A stretch of 64,000 nt of DNA from Corynebacterium lipophiloflavum DSM 44291 (GCF_000159635.1 NZ_GG667194.1:24329-88328), one strand, 5' to 3'. Positions 44,704 to 55,833 are shown, counted from the first letter of the stretch. Notes: generated by a model not told the origin, from the sequence alone. Numbers and translations are program-made.

Positions 44704-46362
44704 TTACTGTTGCTGCTCAGGCTCTGGCGCAGGGGCTGTCATCAGGGTCGAGCTACTCGGGCTGAGGCGCCAGCTTCCCGCGCCGGACAATCCCGACTGC
44801 CGCATCACCATCTCGGAGTCCGGGCCCACGATGCCGCTGCGAATCGCGAGGACCCGCCGCTCGTGCAAAAGAGGCACCCACACGGCCTGGCTGTTGAGGA
44901 CATCATCGACGAGGTTGCGCGCATCCCCCAGCGGGTAGGCGCCCGTGAGGATGTCGCCGGCTAGGTCATCCGTTTCCGGGCTGCACAGCCCTGCGAGGTT
45001 GCCGGAGCGGTAGTCCTGCGGCGGGCAGGCGATGCGGCTGGCGGCGTCGTTGAGGTTCGCGGGGGCCAGTTCCCAGTGGACGAACACGTCGACGGAACCC
45101 GAGGGCAGGCCGGTTGTGACAACGCTCAAGGTGTCGGTGGAAACGACCCTGGCCGCAACCCCGCGTTGAACCAGAAGGTCCGCTAGGGAGCGGGCGGCGG
45201 CGGATGCTTCCGGGTCGGCTGCATCGGCGGCGATACGCAGCGGGCGGTCCTCGGTTACCCGCGCCGGCAGCACGCTCGGCGCTTGATCGCTCGGCGGGCG
45301 GTGATCCGCGACGGCAAGTTCGGACGAGCGCCCAGCGGCCAGGCGCGCCAGCAGGGGGACGTCGACAAGCGAGCGCAGCTCTTTGCGCGCGTCCTCGCTG
45401 GACAGAAGCGGCGAGGTGGTGGACAGGGTCAGGCCGAGGGTGCGTGGGCCGTCGACAAGCCGGGTTTCGGTGCCGGGGATGAGCCCGAAAACCTCGCGGG
45501 TGGTCTCCTGCGGGATTGTGTCCACGAAGCCGAGCTGGCCGGAGCGCAGCTGGTCGGCGATCTGGGTCGTGTCGCGCACGGCGTTGATGGTGAGCACGTC
45601 GACGCGCGCGGGGTTGTCACCCCAGAACCTGTCGTTGCGGTTGAGCGTGATTGTCCCGCGGCCCCGATCAACCGACTGCAGCATGAACCGCCCGCCGGAC
45701 GCGGGCAACCCGTCGTGTGCCGCGGTGGCGAAGTCGGACGCGTCGGCGGCAAGCAGGTGCGAGGGCAAAAGGTAGTTGAACAGCGACTGCCAGTCCTCCA
45801 CGCGCGTAGAAAAGTCCACGTCAACGGTCTTGCCGGCGGGCCCGGACACGCGGACGTTGGAAACCGCGAGGTAGCCGGCCGGGTCGATCGCACCGGCGGT
45901 GGTGGACATGCCTCGCCACAAGTACGTGAAATCGGCGCCGGTCAGCGGCGTGCCGTCGGACCACTGCGCCTCCGGGTTGATGACGTAGCGCACCGTCATC
46001 GCCGCCGGCGAGGTCGGGCGCACCGCCGCGCCGAGCACCACGTCGCGATTGGGCTCGCCGTTGAGGTAGGCGCTGGGCAACGTCAGGTCCGCGATGGACT
46101 GCACGACTGAGGTGTCGTCGGAAAGCAGGTGCGGGTTGAGCCCGCCGCGCAAAGGTTGCGCTCCCACCCGGATTTCGCTGCGCTCCGGGCGCGCTGCCTC
46201 GGCCGCCGACGTAGTCGTCGGGTCGAGCCTGTCCAGCTCTTCCTGCTGCACCAAAGGCGGAGGACCCGGGTCCGCGGCGCAGGCCTGTAGCGCCAGGGTG
46301 AGCAGCGCCGCGCCGGCCACGGCCGTGAAACGAGGCATCGGAACAGACTGCACGCGCGCCAA
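44704..46362 (-). CDS. lpqW: LpqW-like lipoprotein (family 5 solute-binding fold)
   Basis: An exported lipoprotein: signal peptide, lipobox LALQAC at residues 23-28, then a family-5 (oligopeptide/nickel) binding-protein fold of about 520 residues (EIRVGAQPLRGGLNPHLL, WSDGTPLTGADFTYLWRG, and FWGDNPARVDVLTINAVRDT). In mycobacteria and corynebacteria LpqW controls lipoarabinomannan/lipomannan synthesis at the mannosyltransferase step rather than importing peptides. The position between typA and mshB supports that identity. No permease or ATPase is adjacent. The C-terminal tail is polar and Gln-rich. Confidence 0.9.
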   Translation of the reverse strand: MARVQSVPMPRFTAVAGAALLTLALQACAADPGPPPLVQQEELDRLDPTTTSAAEAARPERSEIRVGAQPLRGGLNPHLLSDDTSVVQSIADLTLPSAYLNGEPNRDVVLGAAVRPTSPAAMTVRYVINPEAQWSDGTPLTGADFTYLWRGMSTTAGAIDPAGYLAVSNVRVSGPAGKTVDVDFSTRVEDWQSLFNYLLPSHLLAADASDFATAAHDGLPASGGRFMLQSVDRGRGTITLNRNDRFWGDNPARVDVLTINAVRDTTQIADQLRSGQLGFVDTIPQETTREVFGLIPGTETRLVDGPRTLGLTLSTTSPLLSSEDARKELRSLVDVPLLARLAAGRSSELAVADHRPPSDQAPSVLPARVTEDRPLRIAADAADPEASAAARSLADLLVQRGVAARVVSTDTLSVVTTGLPSGSVDVFVHWELAPANLNDAASRIACPPQDYRSGNLAGLCSPETDDLAGDILTGAYPLGDARNLVDDVLNSQAVWVPLLHERRVLAIRSGIVGPDSEMVMRQSGLSGAGSWRLSPSSSTLMTAPAPEPEQQQ

Positions 46363-46380
46363 TCCCTTCAGCGAGGCGAC

Positions 46381-48297
<1,917 letters not shown>

Positions 48298-48458
48298 TGA
48301 GCCGGTGCTCCTTTAAAAATAGGGGTAAATAACCCCTCAAACCATACTCGCATCGCCTATACAATGCATTCTTACCACTTGACTACGGCCATGATGTGGT
48401 TAATGTGACTAGAGTAAATTTCTCTTTTATTAATTTCCCTCACAAAAGGACTCGCGCT

Positions 48459-49163
48459 GTGCCTGCCCCCGCTTTCGCTTCTCGACGCCGCCACCGCCAC
48501 GCGTCCGCCGCAGCCGCCGCGCTGCTGGCCCTGACCGCCACGTTCGCCGCGCCCGCCGCCCAGGCGTCCGAGATGTCCGCGCTGCCCGACGCCTCGCGCT
48601 ACATCGACGACCTCGGCCGCCCCACCCCGCTCGCGGTGGCGAAGGTCAACGAGTTCGCCAGCCAGCCGTTTGTCCCCGCCGAGGCCGCGGACGCCCTGCA
48701 CGCGGCCGTGTCCTTCTTCGCGGGCACCGGCGAGATCGGCGGACCGCCGCTGCCCTCTGACGCGCCGGCGTTTGCCCAGTTCATCTGGCCGACCGTCTCG
48801 CTCGATTGCATCGGCCCGGGGCTGCACTCCACCGCCTCCGCGATCGCGGTGCCCGGCCCCGCGCAGATCCCGGCCCCCGGTGCTACCGCGGGCCAGGCGA
48901 CGTTTGTGTTCACAGCCCTGGGCACCCCTCCCGCCGCCGCGGACCAAGGGCTGCTCAACGCCTACTGGATCAACCTCGATAGCCTACGCACCGGCGTAAC
49001 ACCCTTGGATAACAATCGGATAAACCCGTTAGGACCGGCCACCCTGTCCGGGACCGCCGATACAGGTTCAGGCCGGGTTCTCGCAGTTGTCGGAGGAAGT
49101 GTCCGCACGTCCACCAACGTCTGCGCTTTCGCCCCGACCGCAACTAGTTTCCATGTGAGGTAG
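48459..49163 (+). CDS. Secreted protein of unknown function
   Basis: A 234-residue exported protein. GTG 48459 has AAAAGGA 8 nt upstream. A Sec signal peptide with an unusually Arg/His-rich N-terminus (FASRRRHRHA) and hydrophobic core AAAALLALTATFAAP ends in a probable AQA-SE cleavage site. The mature part has two cysteines, one in VSLDCIGPGLHST and one near the end in STNVCAFAPT, which could form a disulfide. The family is seen next to typA in related genomes, function unknown. The DUF402 gene follows after 3 bp. Confidence 0.85.
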   Translation: MPAPAFASRRRHRHASAAAAALLALTATFAAPAAQASEMSALPDASRYIDDLGRPTPLAVAKVNEFASQPFVPAEAADALHAAVSFFAGTGEIGGPPLPSDAPAFAQFIWPTVSLDCIGPGLHSTASAIAVPGPAQIPAPGATAGQATFVFTALGTPPAAADQGLLNAYWINLDSLRTGVTPLDNNRINPLGPATLSGTADTGSGRVLAVVGGSVRTSTNVCAFAPTATSFHVR

Positions 49164-49166
49164 ATC

Positions 49167-49703
49167 TTGAGCGCTGACCTCCACCCGGTAAAGCAAGAAA
49201 CCTTCGACACCGCGTCCAAGACGAACACGGACCCGAAGGGGTTTTTGCGCGAGGTGGACACGTTCACGGTCACCGACTTCGGCCTCTACATGGCGCGGGG
49301 TGCCAACCACCCCGAATTCGGCTACCTGGAAAGCTGGCTTCTGCCCGACCTTGGGCTGCGCGCCAACATCTTCCACTTTCGCGAGGGCGCGGAGCGCGAT
49401 CAGGACTTCTACTTCGACGTCGCCCACATCGCCGTCGACGGCGCGGTGTGGCGGACCCGCGACCTGTACGTGGACCTGGTCTCCCTGACCGGAAACCCGA
49501 TTGCCGTGCTCGATATCGACGAGCTCGCCACCGCCACCTCGGCGGGCCTGATCACGGCCGAAGAAGCCGAGAAGGCCATCGAGATCACCCTCAACGCCGT
49601 GGAAGGCATCACGCGCCACGACGACGACGCCATGCAGTGGCTGCGCACCCTTGGCATTGACCTGACGTGGGCCGAGGATGTTGAGCTCGCACCGGCGCTC
49701 TAG
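49167..49703 (+). CDS. DUF402 domain protein (FomD/nucleotide-phosphatase-like)
   Basis: A 178-residue protein with the DUF402 fold (RDQDFYFDVAHIAVDGAVW, then DLYVDLVSLTGNPIAVLDID) seen in FomD and in RNA-binding/nucleotide-phosphate hydrolases; the acidic D-x-D-E stretch (VLDIDELATA) is the likely metal site. TTG 49167 has TGAGG 7 nt upstream, which is also the upstream gene's stop region, so the two genes are coupled. Activity is not established here. Confidence 0.85.
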   Translation: MSADLHPVKQETFDTASKTNTDPKGFLREVDTFTVTDFGLYMARGANHPEFGYLESWLLPDLGLRANIFHFREGAERDQDFYFDVAHIAVDGAVWRTRDLYVDLVSLTGNPIAVLDIDELATATSAGLITAEEAEKAIEITLNAVEGITRHDDDAMQWLRTLGIDLTWAEDVELAPAL

Positions 49704-50170
49704 TCCACCCACACAGTGACGTCGACCGGAGGTTGCTCCAGCACTGCCTCCTGGGCAGCCCACATGTCCCAGTACCGGGCGAAATCCTCGTCGCGTGCCA
49801 GCGCGCGGGCCTTCCTTATCTCGCCGTCGGCTACGACACGCAGCGTGTCCACATCCCCCAGCCTGCGCGCGGCGCTTATCGACGCCCCCGTCACCGCACC
49901 GACACCCTCGACGATGAGGTCCTCGCCCGGGTCGAGCGGCACCCACTCGCCGCGCGTCTGGCGCCACCAGTCCCAGCGCCTGTAGCCCGGCCTGGTTGGG
50001 TGCAGCACGTCGTCGGCGACCATGCGCGCCCCCTCAGCCAGGCCGCCCCAGCCGGGGTAAAAGTCGTCGAGGTGGACGACCTTGATGCCGAGGCGCTCGC
50101 CGATCAGTACGGCGAGGGTGGTCTTCCCCGCGCCAGAAGGGCCGTCGATAAGCAGCGTGTAGCGTGTCAC
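49700..50170 (-). CDS. Small P-loop kinase, uridine kinase-like, in thiamine operon
   Basis: A 156-residue P-loop protein: Walker A GPSGAGKTT followed by the uridine/nucleoside-kinase motif HLDDFYPGW, RWDWWRQ and VEGVGAVTGAS (a phosphate-binding strand). It is short compared with uridine kinases (about 210 residues) and lacks the C-terminal phosphoribosyltransferase partner of some homologues. GTG 50170 overlaps the ecfT stop (GTGA), so it is co-translated with a TPP-riboswitch-controlled importer. A natural guess is phosphorylation of the imported thiamine precursor, but this is inference from position; a housekeeping nucleoside kinase is the alternative. It converges with the DUF402 gene, sharing 4 bp. 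Confidence 0.75.
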   Translation of the reverse strand: MTRYTLLIDGPSGAGKTTLAVLIGERLGIKVVHLDDFYPGWGGLAEGARMVADDVLHPTRPGYRRWDWWRQTRGEWVPLDPGEDLIVEGVGAVTGASISAARRLGDVDTLRVVADGEIRKARALARDEDFARYWDMWAAQEAVLEQPPVDVTVWVD

Positions 50171-50931
50171 GAAATCGACACCGCCCACACGGGGCGAAGG
50201 TGCCCCGTGTACCAGGCGATGGCGAGGCTGAGCAGCGCTGCACCGAGGCAGGCCACCATGACGACGCCGTCGCGTGCGTTAAGCGTCGATACGCGCGCGT
50301 GCGTGCGCGGACCGGAGCCAAAGCCGCGAGCCTCCATCGCCGTGGCGAGCTTGCCTGCGCGGCGCAGTGACATGACGAGCACGCCGAAGGCCAGCGAGAA
50401 CAGGTGGCGGATGCGGCCGGTGTCGGCGACGCCGCGCGCCCGGCGCGACATCCGCATCGCGTCGAGGTCCTCGCGCAGCAGCGTGAGCATGCGCAGCGCG
50501 GCGACTGCGCCGATGACGAAGCGCTCCGGGAGTCTGAGCACCTGCGCCAGGCCGTCACCGAGGTCGGTTGGGTCTACCTCGGCGGACAGCACGACCACGG
50601 GCAGCGCCACCGCCAGCACCCTCACGCCCGCCGCGAGCGCCAAGCTCAGCGACAGCTCCGTGACGTTGATCAACCCCCAGGTGAAATACACCTCTCCCCC
50701 GCTGCGGCCGTACAGCGCCATGGGGATCCCGGCGATCGGCGCGATGAGAAGCAGCGGCCAGGCGCGGCGGAGCAGCCTGGGCCAGGGAACCCCGCAAAAC
50801 GGCGCAGCGGCAACCGTGAGCGCGACCGTCACCGCGGCGGAGACGACGTCGAGGGTGAGCATCAGCGGCGTGGTGAGAAGGGCCAGTGCGAGGATGCGGG
50901 TCACCGGGTTGATGGTTTTGAGCACGTTCAT
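50167..50931 (-). CDS. ykoC: ECF transporter transmembrane component (EcfT/YkoC-like)
   Basis: The shared membrane scaffold (T component) of an energy-coupling-factor importer. The 254 residues contain several helices and the two Ala-Arg-Gly coupling motifs that contact the ATPases (RRARGVADTG and AMEARGFGSG), the family hallmark. It overlaps the ATPase gene by 4 bp and the P-loop kinase by 4 bp. With YkoE- and YkoD-type partners under a TPP riboswitch, it should import a thiamine precursor. Confidence 0.9.
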   Translation of the reverse strand: MNVLKTINPVTRILALALLTTPLMLTLDVVSAAVTVALTVAAAPFCGVPWPRLLRRAWPLLLIAPIAGIPMALYGRSGGEVYFTWGLINVTELSLSLALAAGVRVLAVALPVVVLSAEVDPTDLGDGLAQVLRLPERFVIGAVAALRMLTLLREDLDAMRMSRRARGVADTGRIRHLFSLAFGVLVMSLRRAGKLATAMEARGFGSGPRTHARVSTLNARDGVVMVACLGAALLSLAIAWYTGHLRPVWAVSIS

Positions 50932-52253
50932 TGCGCGACCGCCTCGAGCGCGATCACGTCGTCTCCCAGCGAAGCCATGAACGCCTCATCGTGGGTGATC
51001 GACACTACGGTGATGCCCTCCTCGGTCAGTTCCCGGATAAGCGCGACGAGCTCGGCGAATGTCGTGTCGTCCTGGCCGAAGGTCGGCTCGTCCAAAAACA
51101 CCAGCCGCGGTGCGTTGACCAGCGCCGTCGCCACCGAAAGCCGGCGCTTCTCGCCGCCCGATAGGGTAAACGGGTTGGCGTCGACGAGGTGCTCGAGGCG
51201 CAAGCGCGCAAGCAGCGTATCGACGCGCTGCGCCGGCGCGCCGGTCAGCGCCATTTCACGGCGCACCGTGGGTGTGATGAACTGATGCTCAGGTTCCTGG
51301 AAGACGTAGCCGATCCGCTGCGACAAGTGCGTCGACGACCACGTGTGGGAGGGTTTTGTCAGCCCCCGCGCGATGTCCTCGCTGTAGGCCACTGTCCCCG
51401 CACGCGGTGCCGTCAAACCCGCCAGGGCCAGCGCCAGCGTGGTCTTGCCTGTGCCATTTTCACCCGTAATCACCGTGGAGTAGCCCTGCGCAATCGCTAG
51501 GTCGTGCCGCGGGCCAAACCGGGTGCGCAGCCCGCTGGCGCGCACCGCCGTGGCACATCGCTGAGGGATCGTTTTCGCTGGCGGTAGCTGCGGGGTGGGG
51601 GCGAGCTCGGACGCGTCGATGCGGTGCAGCCCCGCTTCATCAAGACGGTAGTAGGTCTCCACCACGGCACTCCACGGCGCCGGGCGATGCTCCACGACCA
51701 CCAGCGTTGCGCCTGTTTGCGCGCAGACCTTATCGACAGCGCGAATAATCTCGTCGCGGCCCTTCGGGTCCAGGTTCGCGGTCGGCTCATCGAGGATGAT
51801 GATATCCGCGCCCATTGCCAGCACCCCCGCCAGCGCGAGGCGTTGCTTCTGCCCTCCCGAAAGCCGCGCCGTGCTGTGATCGAGCTCCACGTCGAGGCCC
51901 ACCGCATCAAGCGCCCAGCGCACGCGGGGCCAGATTTGCGCGGCGGGCACCGCGATGTTTTCGGCGCCGAAGGCGACGTCGTCACCGACGCGAGACAAAA
52001 TCGTCTGCGAGTCCGGATCCTGCATCACCATGCCCACGGTCCCGTCGACCGTGACCGACCCCATGGACTGGCCGTCATCGCCATCGGAAGCGAGACCGGC
52101 GATCACGGCCAGCAGCGTTGACTTGCCCGAGCCCGAATTGCCGGAGATCAGGATCCGCTCGCCTCGCTCGACCGTCAGGTCCACGCCCGCAAACGCGGGC
52201 TCGGCGCGTGTCGCGTGCTTGTATCCCAGCCCGCGCGCGAGAATCGCGGCCAT
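50928..52253 (-). CDS. ykoD: ECF transporter ATPase, two fused ABC domains (YkoD-like)
   Basis: Drives the ECF importer. The 441 residues hold two ABC ATPases in one chain. NBD1 has GNSGSGKST, LSGGQKQR and IIILDEPTANLD; NBD2 has GENGTGKTT, LSGGEKRR and VFLDEPTFGQD. The start is ATG 52253 (MAAILARGLGYKHA), right after the YkoE stop; the frame extending to 52370 has no RBS and overlaps ykoE. The fused form is the YkoD arrangement seen in HMP/thiamine-linked ECF systems. Confidence 0.9.
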   Translation of the reverse strand: MAAILARGLGYKHATRAEPAFAGVDLTVERGERILISGNSGSGKSTLLAVIAGLASDGDDGQSMGSVTVDGTVGMVMQDPDSQTILSRVGDDVAFGAENIAVPAAQIWPRVRWALDAVGLDVELDHSTARLSGGQKQRLALAGVLAMGADIIILDEPTANLDPKGRDEIIRAVDKVCAQTGATLVVVEHRPAPWSAVVETYYRLDEAGLHRIDASELAPTPQLPPAKTIPQRCATAVRASGLRTRFGPRHDLAIAQGYSTVITGENGTGKTTLALALAGLTAPRAGTVAYSEDIARGLTKPSHTWSSTHLSQRIGYVFQEPEHQFITPTVRREMALTGAPAQRVDTLLARLRLEHLVDANPFTLSGGEKRRLSVATALVNAPRLVFLDEPTFGQDDTTFAELVALIRELTEEGITVVSITHDEAFMASLGDDVIALEAVAQ

Positions 52254-52257
52254 TGCT

Positions 52258-52872
52258 TTACGACGCCGGCTTCGCGAAACGTTCCCGGCCAGGGCCGAAG
52301 CGATCCAGCGCCCCGGTCTGCGCGAGGGCGCGCACCAGCATCCACCCGAGCACCCCGGCAAGCAGGGCACCGGAAATGGCGGTGCACAGGAGGTAGATCA
52401 GGTTGAACGACAGGCTCATCGCGAGGTTGGCGGCGGTAAACAGCTCCAGCAGGAACGCACCAATGCCGGCGCCAACGCCTGCGAAGACGGATGTGGGCAG
52501 AGAAAAGCGTCGGTAAGCGAATGCGGCGAAGACGAGCTCGGCACCGATGCCCTGGGCGAGACCTGAGTAGATGGTTTCAATGCCCCACTGGCTGCCCAGC
52601 ACCGCCGACACGCACGCGGCGAGCACCTCCACAAAAATCGCCGCCCCCGGCTTGCGAATCACCAGCCCGCCAATGATGCCACCGAGGAACCAGACGCCGT
52701 TGAACAACCCGCCGAGGCCCGGGGTGAGCGCGTCCATCGCGGTGAAACCCGCGTAGCCGACGGTGTTCCACACCCAGAAAATGAGACCGCACGCCACGCC
52801 GAGCACGGCCGCGGTAACAATATCGATGACGCGCCACTGAAGGCGCGAGGATGCACGTGAAGTACTGACCAT
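52258..52872 (-). CDS. ykoE: ECF transporter S component, YkoE-like (thiamine precursor binding)
   Basis: Membrane subunit that picks the substrate for the ECF importer. The 204 residues form about five or six helices with the YkoE family pattern (IVTAAVLGVACGLIFWVWNT, FNGVWFLGGIIGGLVIRKPG, WGIETIYSGLAQGIGAELVF). YkoE proteins are linked to hydroxymethylpyrimidine/thiamine uptake. It is the first gene after a TPP riboswitch, which supports that substrate. ATG 52872 lies about 10 nt beyond the riboswitch. Confidence 0.9.
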   Translation of the reverse strand: MVSTSRASSRLQWRVIDIVTAAVLGVACGLIFWVWNTVGYAGFTAMDALTPGLGGLFNGVWFLGGIIGGLVIRKPGAAIFVEVLAACVSAVLGSQWGIETIYSGLAQGIGAELVFAAFAYRRFSLPTSVFAGVGAGIGAFLLELFTAANLAMSLSFNLIYLLCTAISGALLAGVLGWMLVRALAQTGALDRFGPGRERFAKPAS

Positions 52873-52881
52873 GGAAAACTC

Positions 52882-52985
52882 TTCTTCCTTCCGCCGGCAT
52901 TACCCGGATCAGGTTCGACGGTTCGCAGCGGTCATCGCGCCGCCGCGTCTCAGCCCCCTCGCAGTGACGAAGGGAGCACCCGTGT
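52882..52985 (-). promoter_or_regulatory. TPP (THI-box) riboswitch
   Basis: Read on the minus strand, the leader contains the conserved THI-element parts in order: GGGTGCTC, GGGGGCTGAGA, a variable stem, ACCGCTGCGAACC, then CCTGATCCGGGTAATGCC and GGCGGAAGG just before ykoE. The CUGAGA and CCUGAUC-x-GGGUAAU cores are the pyrimidine- and phosphate-sensing parts of the aptamer. When TPP is plentiful it should shut down the operon, by sequestering the nearby ykoE start. Confidence 0.95.
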
Positions 52986-53101
52986 GTATGTGGTTGTGGG
53001 GGTTACTGTACTAGATCTCGCGCGGAGGCAGGAGACTGGGTCGGCGGGGGTGTGGGCGCCGCCCTGGGACCCCCACGGCGCTTGGAGCCCCGGCCGTTTT
53101 C

Positions 53102-53158
53102 GAAGATCTCAGCGTGCCAAACCTGCCATAACCAGGTCAAGAACGCGCTGAGGTCTTC
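53102..53158. terminator. Long imperfect hairpin downstream of the oligopeptide ABC operon
   Basis: 13-nt arms (GAAGATCTCAGCG and CGCTGAGGTCTTC, one mismatch) enclose a smaller hairpin (ACCTG/CAGGT at 53121-53137). It lies just after the ATPase gene stop (minus strand). No U-tract follows on either strand, so a processing or protective structure is as likely as termination. Confidence 0.5.
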
Positions 53159-53164
53159 CGCGCC

Positions 53165-54871
53165 CTACTTCACCTCGATGCCCAGGTTCTCCCCCGTGCC
53201 CAGCTCGATACCGAGACCCGGCACGGAATCGATGAGGTTCTTGGTGTAGTCGCCGACCGGGTGGTCGAAGATCGCGTCTGCGGTGCCCTGCTCGACCACG
53301 GCACCCTGGCGCATGACCACAACATCGTCGGCGGTTTGGCGCACCACCGCCAGGTCGTGGGTGATGAACAGGTAGCTCAACCCCAGCTCGTCCTGCAGGC
53401 CGGTCAGCAGTTGCAGGATCTGGTTTTGGACGAGCACGTCGAGCGCGGAGACCGCCTCGTCGAGCACGATGACCTCGGGCCCGAGCGCGAGCGCACGCGC
53501 AATCGCGATGCGCTGGCGCTGACCGCCCGACAACTCGTTGGGGTAGCGACGCATCGCGGAGCGCGGCATATGAACCATGTCGAGCAGCTCGGCGACGCGC
53601 TCCTCGCGCTGCTTGCGGTTGCCCACCTTGTGCAGCTTGAGCGGCTCCTCAATGCACCGGTAAATGGAGTACATCGGGTCGAGCGAACCGTACGGGTTTT
53701 GAAACACCACCTGCATCTTGCGTCGCATCGCGAAAAGCTCCTTGCCCTTCAGCGACGACACGTCGCGGCCCTCGAACTCCACCGAGCCGCTCGTCGGCTC
53801 GAGCAGGGAGAGCACCATGTTGGCAACAGTGGATTTACCCGAACCAGACTCGCCCACCAGCGCCAGCGTGGAACCGCGGCGCAGATTAAAGGAGACATCA
53901 TCGACGGCGCGCAGCAGCTTCTTGTCCCCGCGCGCGCCACGAACGTCAAACTCCTTGACCAGGTTCTTCACCGCGACGACGACCTCGTTGCTGCTCTTCC
54001 CGCTGGTCAGCGCCTCCGAGGTGCGCAGGCCCTTGGCCTTTGCGGACTGGATGCGTGCCGACGCCAAGGACGGCGCCGCCCTGACCAGCCGTTGCGTGTA
54101 GGCGTGCTGCGGGTTGCGCAGAATCTGCAGGCTCGGGCCCTTTTCCACGATGCGGCCGCGGTGCATCACCACGAGGAAATCGGCGCGCTCCGCCGCAAGG
54201 CCCAGATCGTGCGTGATGAACAACAGTGCCGTGCCCAGCTCCTGGGTGAGACCCTCGAGGTGGTCGAGAATCTTCTTCTGCACGGTCACGTCGAGAGCGG
54301 AAGTCGGTTCGTCGGCGATGAGCAGCTTCGGACGCGCCGCGAGACCGATCGCGATCAGGGCGCGCTGGCGCATGCCGCCGGAGAACTCGTGCGGGTACTG
54401 CTTCGCACGGCGCTCCGCATCCGGCAGGCCAGCTTCCCCCAGCAGCTCGGCGACGCGCTCGTGGCGCTTCGATCCCTCGACGACGTTGTTGGCGCGCAGG
54501 GACTCCTCAACCTGCGTGCCGATGCGCCATACCGGGTTGAGGTTGCTCATCGGGTCCTGCGGCACCAGACCGATCTCGCGGCCGCGCACCTCCTGCCAGC
54601 CCTTTTCGTCGAGGCCGGTGAGCTCCTTGCCGTCGAACGTGATGGAGCCAGCCTTGACCTCGCCGGTTCCCGGCAAAAGGCCCAGGATCGACATCGCCGC
54701 AGTCGACTTGCCGGAGCCCGACTCGCCGACAATCGCCACGGACTGACCCGGGTAGACCGTCAGATCGAAATCGCGGACGGCCTCGACGGTGCCGGTCGAG
54801 GACTCGAAGGCGATCTTGAGATCACTGATGTCCAGCAGCGGTTGCTCTGTCGGTGTCACCGTGGAACTCAT
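53165..54871 (-). CDS. Oligopeptide ABC importer, fused ATPase (DppD-DppF type)
   Basis: ATP-driven energiser of a dipeptide/oligopeptide importer. The 568 residues join two ATPases usually encoded separately (DppD and DppF). NBD1 has GESGSGKST, SGGMRQRALIAIG and LLIADEPTSALD; NBD2 has GESGSGKST, LSGGQRQRIAIARAL and VIVLDEAVSALD. Both have the oligopeptide-family extension. ATG 54871 overlaps the permease stop by 4 bp. It is the last gene of the operon. Confidence 0.94.
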   Translation of the reverse strand: MSSTVTPTEQPLLDISDLKIAFESSTGTVEAVRDFDLTVYPGQSVAIVGESGSGKSTAAMSILGLLPGTGEVKAGSITFDGKELTGLDEKGWQEVRGREIGLVPQDPMSNLNPVWRIGTQVEESLRANNVVEGSKRHERVAELLGEAGLPDAERRAKQYPHEFSGGMRQRALIAIGLAARPKLLIADEPTSALDVTVQKKILDHLEGLTQELGTALLFITHDLGLAAERADFLVVMHRGRIVEKGPSLQILRNPQHAYTQRLVRAAPSLASARIQSAKAKGLRTSEALTSGKSSNEVVVAVKNLVKEFDVRGARGDKKLLRAVDDVSFNLRRGSTLALVGESGSGKSTVANMVLSLLEPTSGSVEFEGRDVSSLKGKELFAMRRKMQVVFQNPYGSLDPMYSIYRCIEEPLKLHKVGNRKQREERVAELLDMVHMPRSAMRRYPNELSGGQRQRIAIARALALGPEVIVLDEAVSALDVLVQNQILQLLTGLQDELGLSYLFITHDLAVVRQTADDVVVMRQGAVVEQGTADAIFDHPVGDYTKNLIDSVPGLGIELGTGENLGIEVK

Positions 54872-55833
54872 CGGGTCCTCGCCTTCGGGTCAAGGGCGTC
54901 GCGCACGGCGTCACCCATCATGATGAAGCTCAGCACTGTCAGCGCCAGAGCAATAGCCGGGTAGAACAGCACCATGGGCTGGGTGCGTAGCGACGCCTGC
55001 GCCGCCGAAATGTCACCGCCCCACGACACCACGGTCGTGGGCAAGCCAATGCCCAGAAACGACAGCGTGGCTTCCGCGACGATGAACGTGCCCAGCGCCA
55101 CCGTGGCATAAACGATGATCGGCGCGGCCGCGTTCGGCATGATGTGCGACGAGATGATCCTCGCGTCCGAGGCTCCCAGGGCACGCGCGGCGGTGACGAA
55201 CTCGTCGTTCTTGATGCCCATCACCGCCCCGCGGGTGATGCGGGCAATCTGCGTCCAGCCGAACATGGCGAGCGCAAAGACAACCATCCAGATGGAGCGA
55301 CGGTTCTGGAACATCGACATCACGACGATCGCGGCGAGCACGAGCGGAACCGCGAAGAAGATGTCGGTGATGCGCGAAAGGATCGTGTCCCAGATGCCGC
55401 CGTAGAAACCGGCGATCGCGCCCACCAGCGAACCGACGAGCGTGACAATCAGGGTGGTGAGCACGCCCACCGTCACCGACGCGCGGGCTCCGTAGATGGT
55501 GCGGGAGTAGATGTCGCAACCCTGGCGGTCGAAACCGAACGGGTGGCCCGACTCGGGCCCGCCCAGCGAGCGCGACAGCATGCACTCGCGCGGGTCGACG
55601 CTGGTGAACAGGCTCGGGACAAGTGCCATGGCCAGCGCCACAAGAATCAAGAGGGCGGATACCCAAAACAGCGGGCGGCGGCGCAGGTAGCGCCAGGCTT
55701 CACCCCACTGGCTCGACGGGGCGGAGTCGTCGCGCACCGCATCGACGGCACCGAGCCCGGTCTCATCGGTGTCCGCGATGAAGTATTCCTGCCCGCGGCG
55801 CAGGCGGGCGTCGGCAAGCTTTGGCTTATGCAT
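54868..55833 (-). CDS. Oligopeptide ABC importer permease (DppC-like)
   Basis: A 321-residue inner-membrane permease. A long N-terminal cytosolic region (RRGQEYFIADTDETGLGAV) precedes a helix and the binding-protein-dependent transport domain with the EAA-type loop (RALGASDARIISSHIMPN). This is the DppC/OppC subfamily. It overlaps the DppB-like gene by 8 bp and the ATPase gene by 4 bp. Confidence 0.93.
   Translation of the reverse strand: MHKPKLADARLRRGQEYFIADTDETGLGAVDAVRDDSAPSSQWGEAWRYLRRRPLFWVSALLILVALAMALVPSLFTSVDPRECMLSRSLGGPESGHPFGFDRQGCDIYSRTIYGARASVTVGVLTTLIVTLVGSLVGAIAGFYGGIWDTILSRITDIFFAVPLVLAAIVVMSMFQNRRSIWMVVFALAMFGWTQIARITRGAVMGIKNDEFVTAARALGASDARIISSHIMPNAAAPIIVYATVALGTFIVAEATLSFLGIGLPTTVVSWGGDISAAQASLRTQPMVLFYPAIALALTVLSFIMMGDAVRDALDPKARTR

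Noticed and set aside
52254-52370. N-terminal extension of the ykoD-like ATPase
   Set aside because: It overlaps ykoE, and the ABC domain begins right after ATG 52253.
53261-54964. 567-codon frame antisense to the fused peptide-transporter ATPase
   Set aside because: The minus strand has two full ABC signatures in order; the plus-strand product is compositionally like other shadows.
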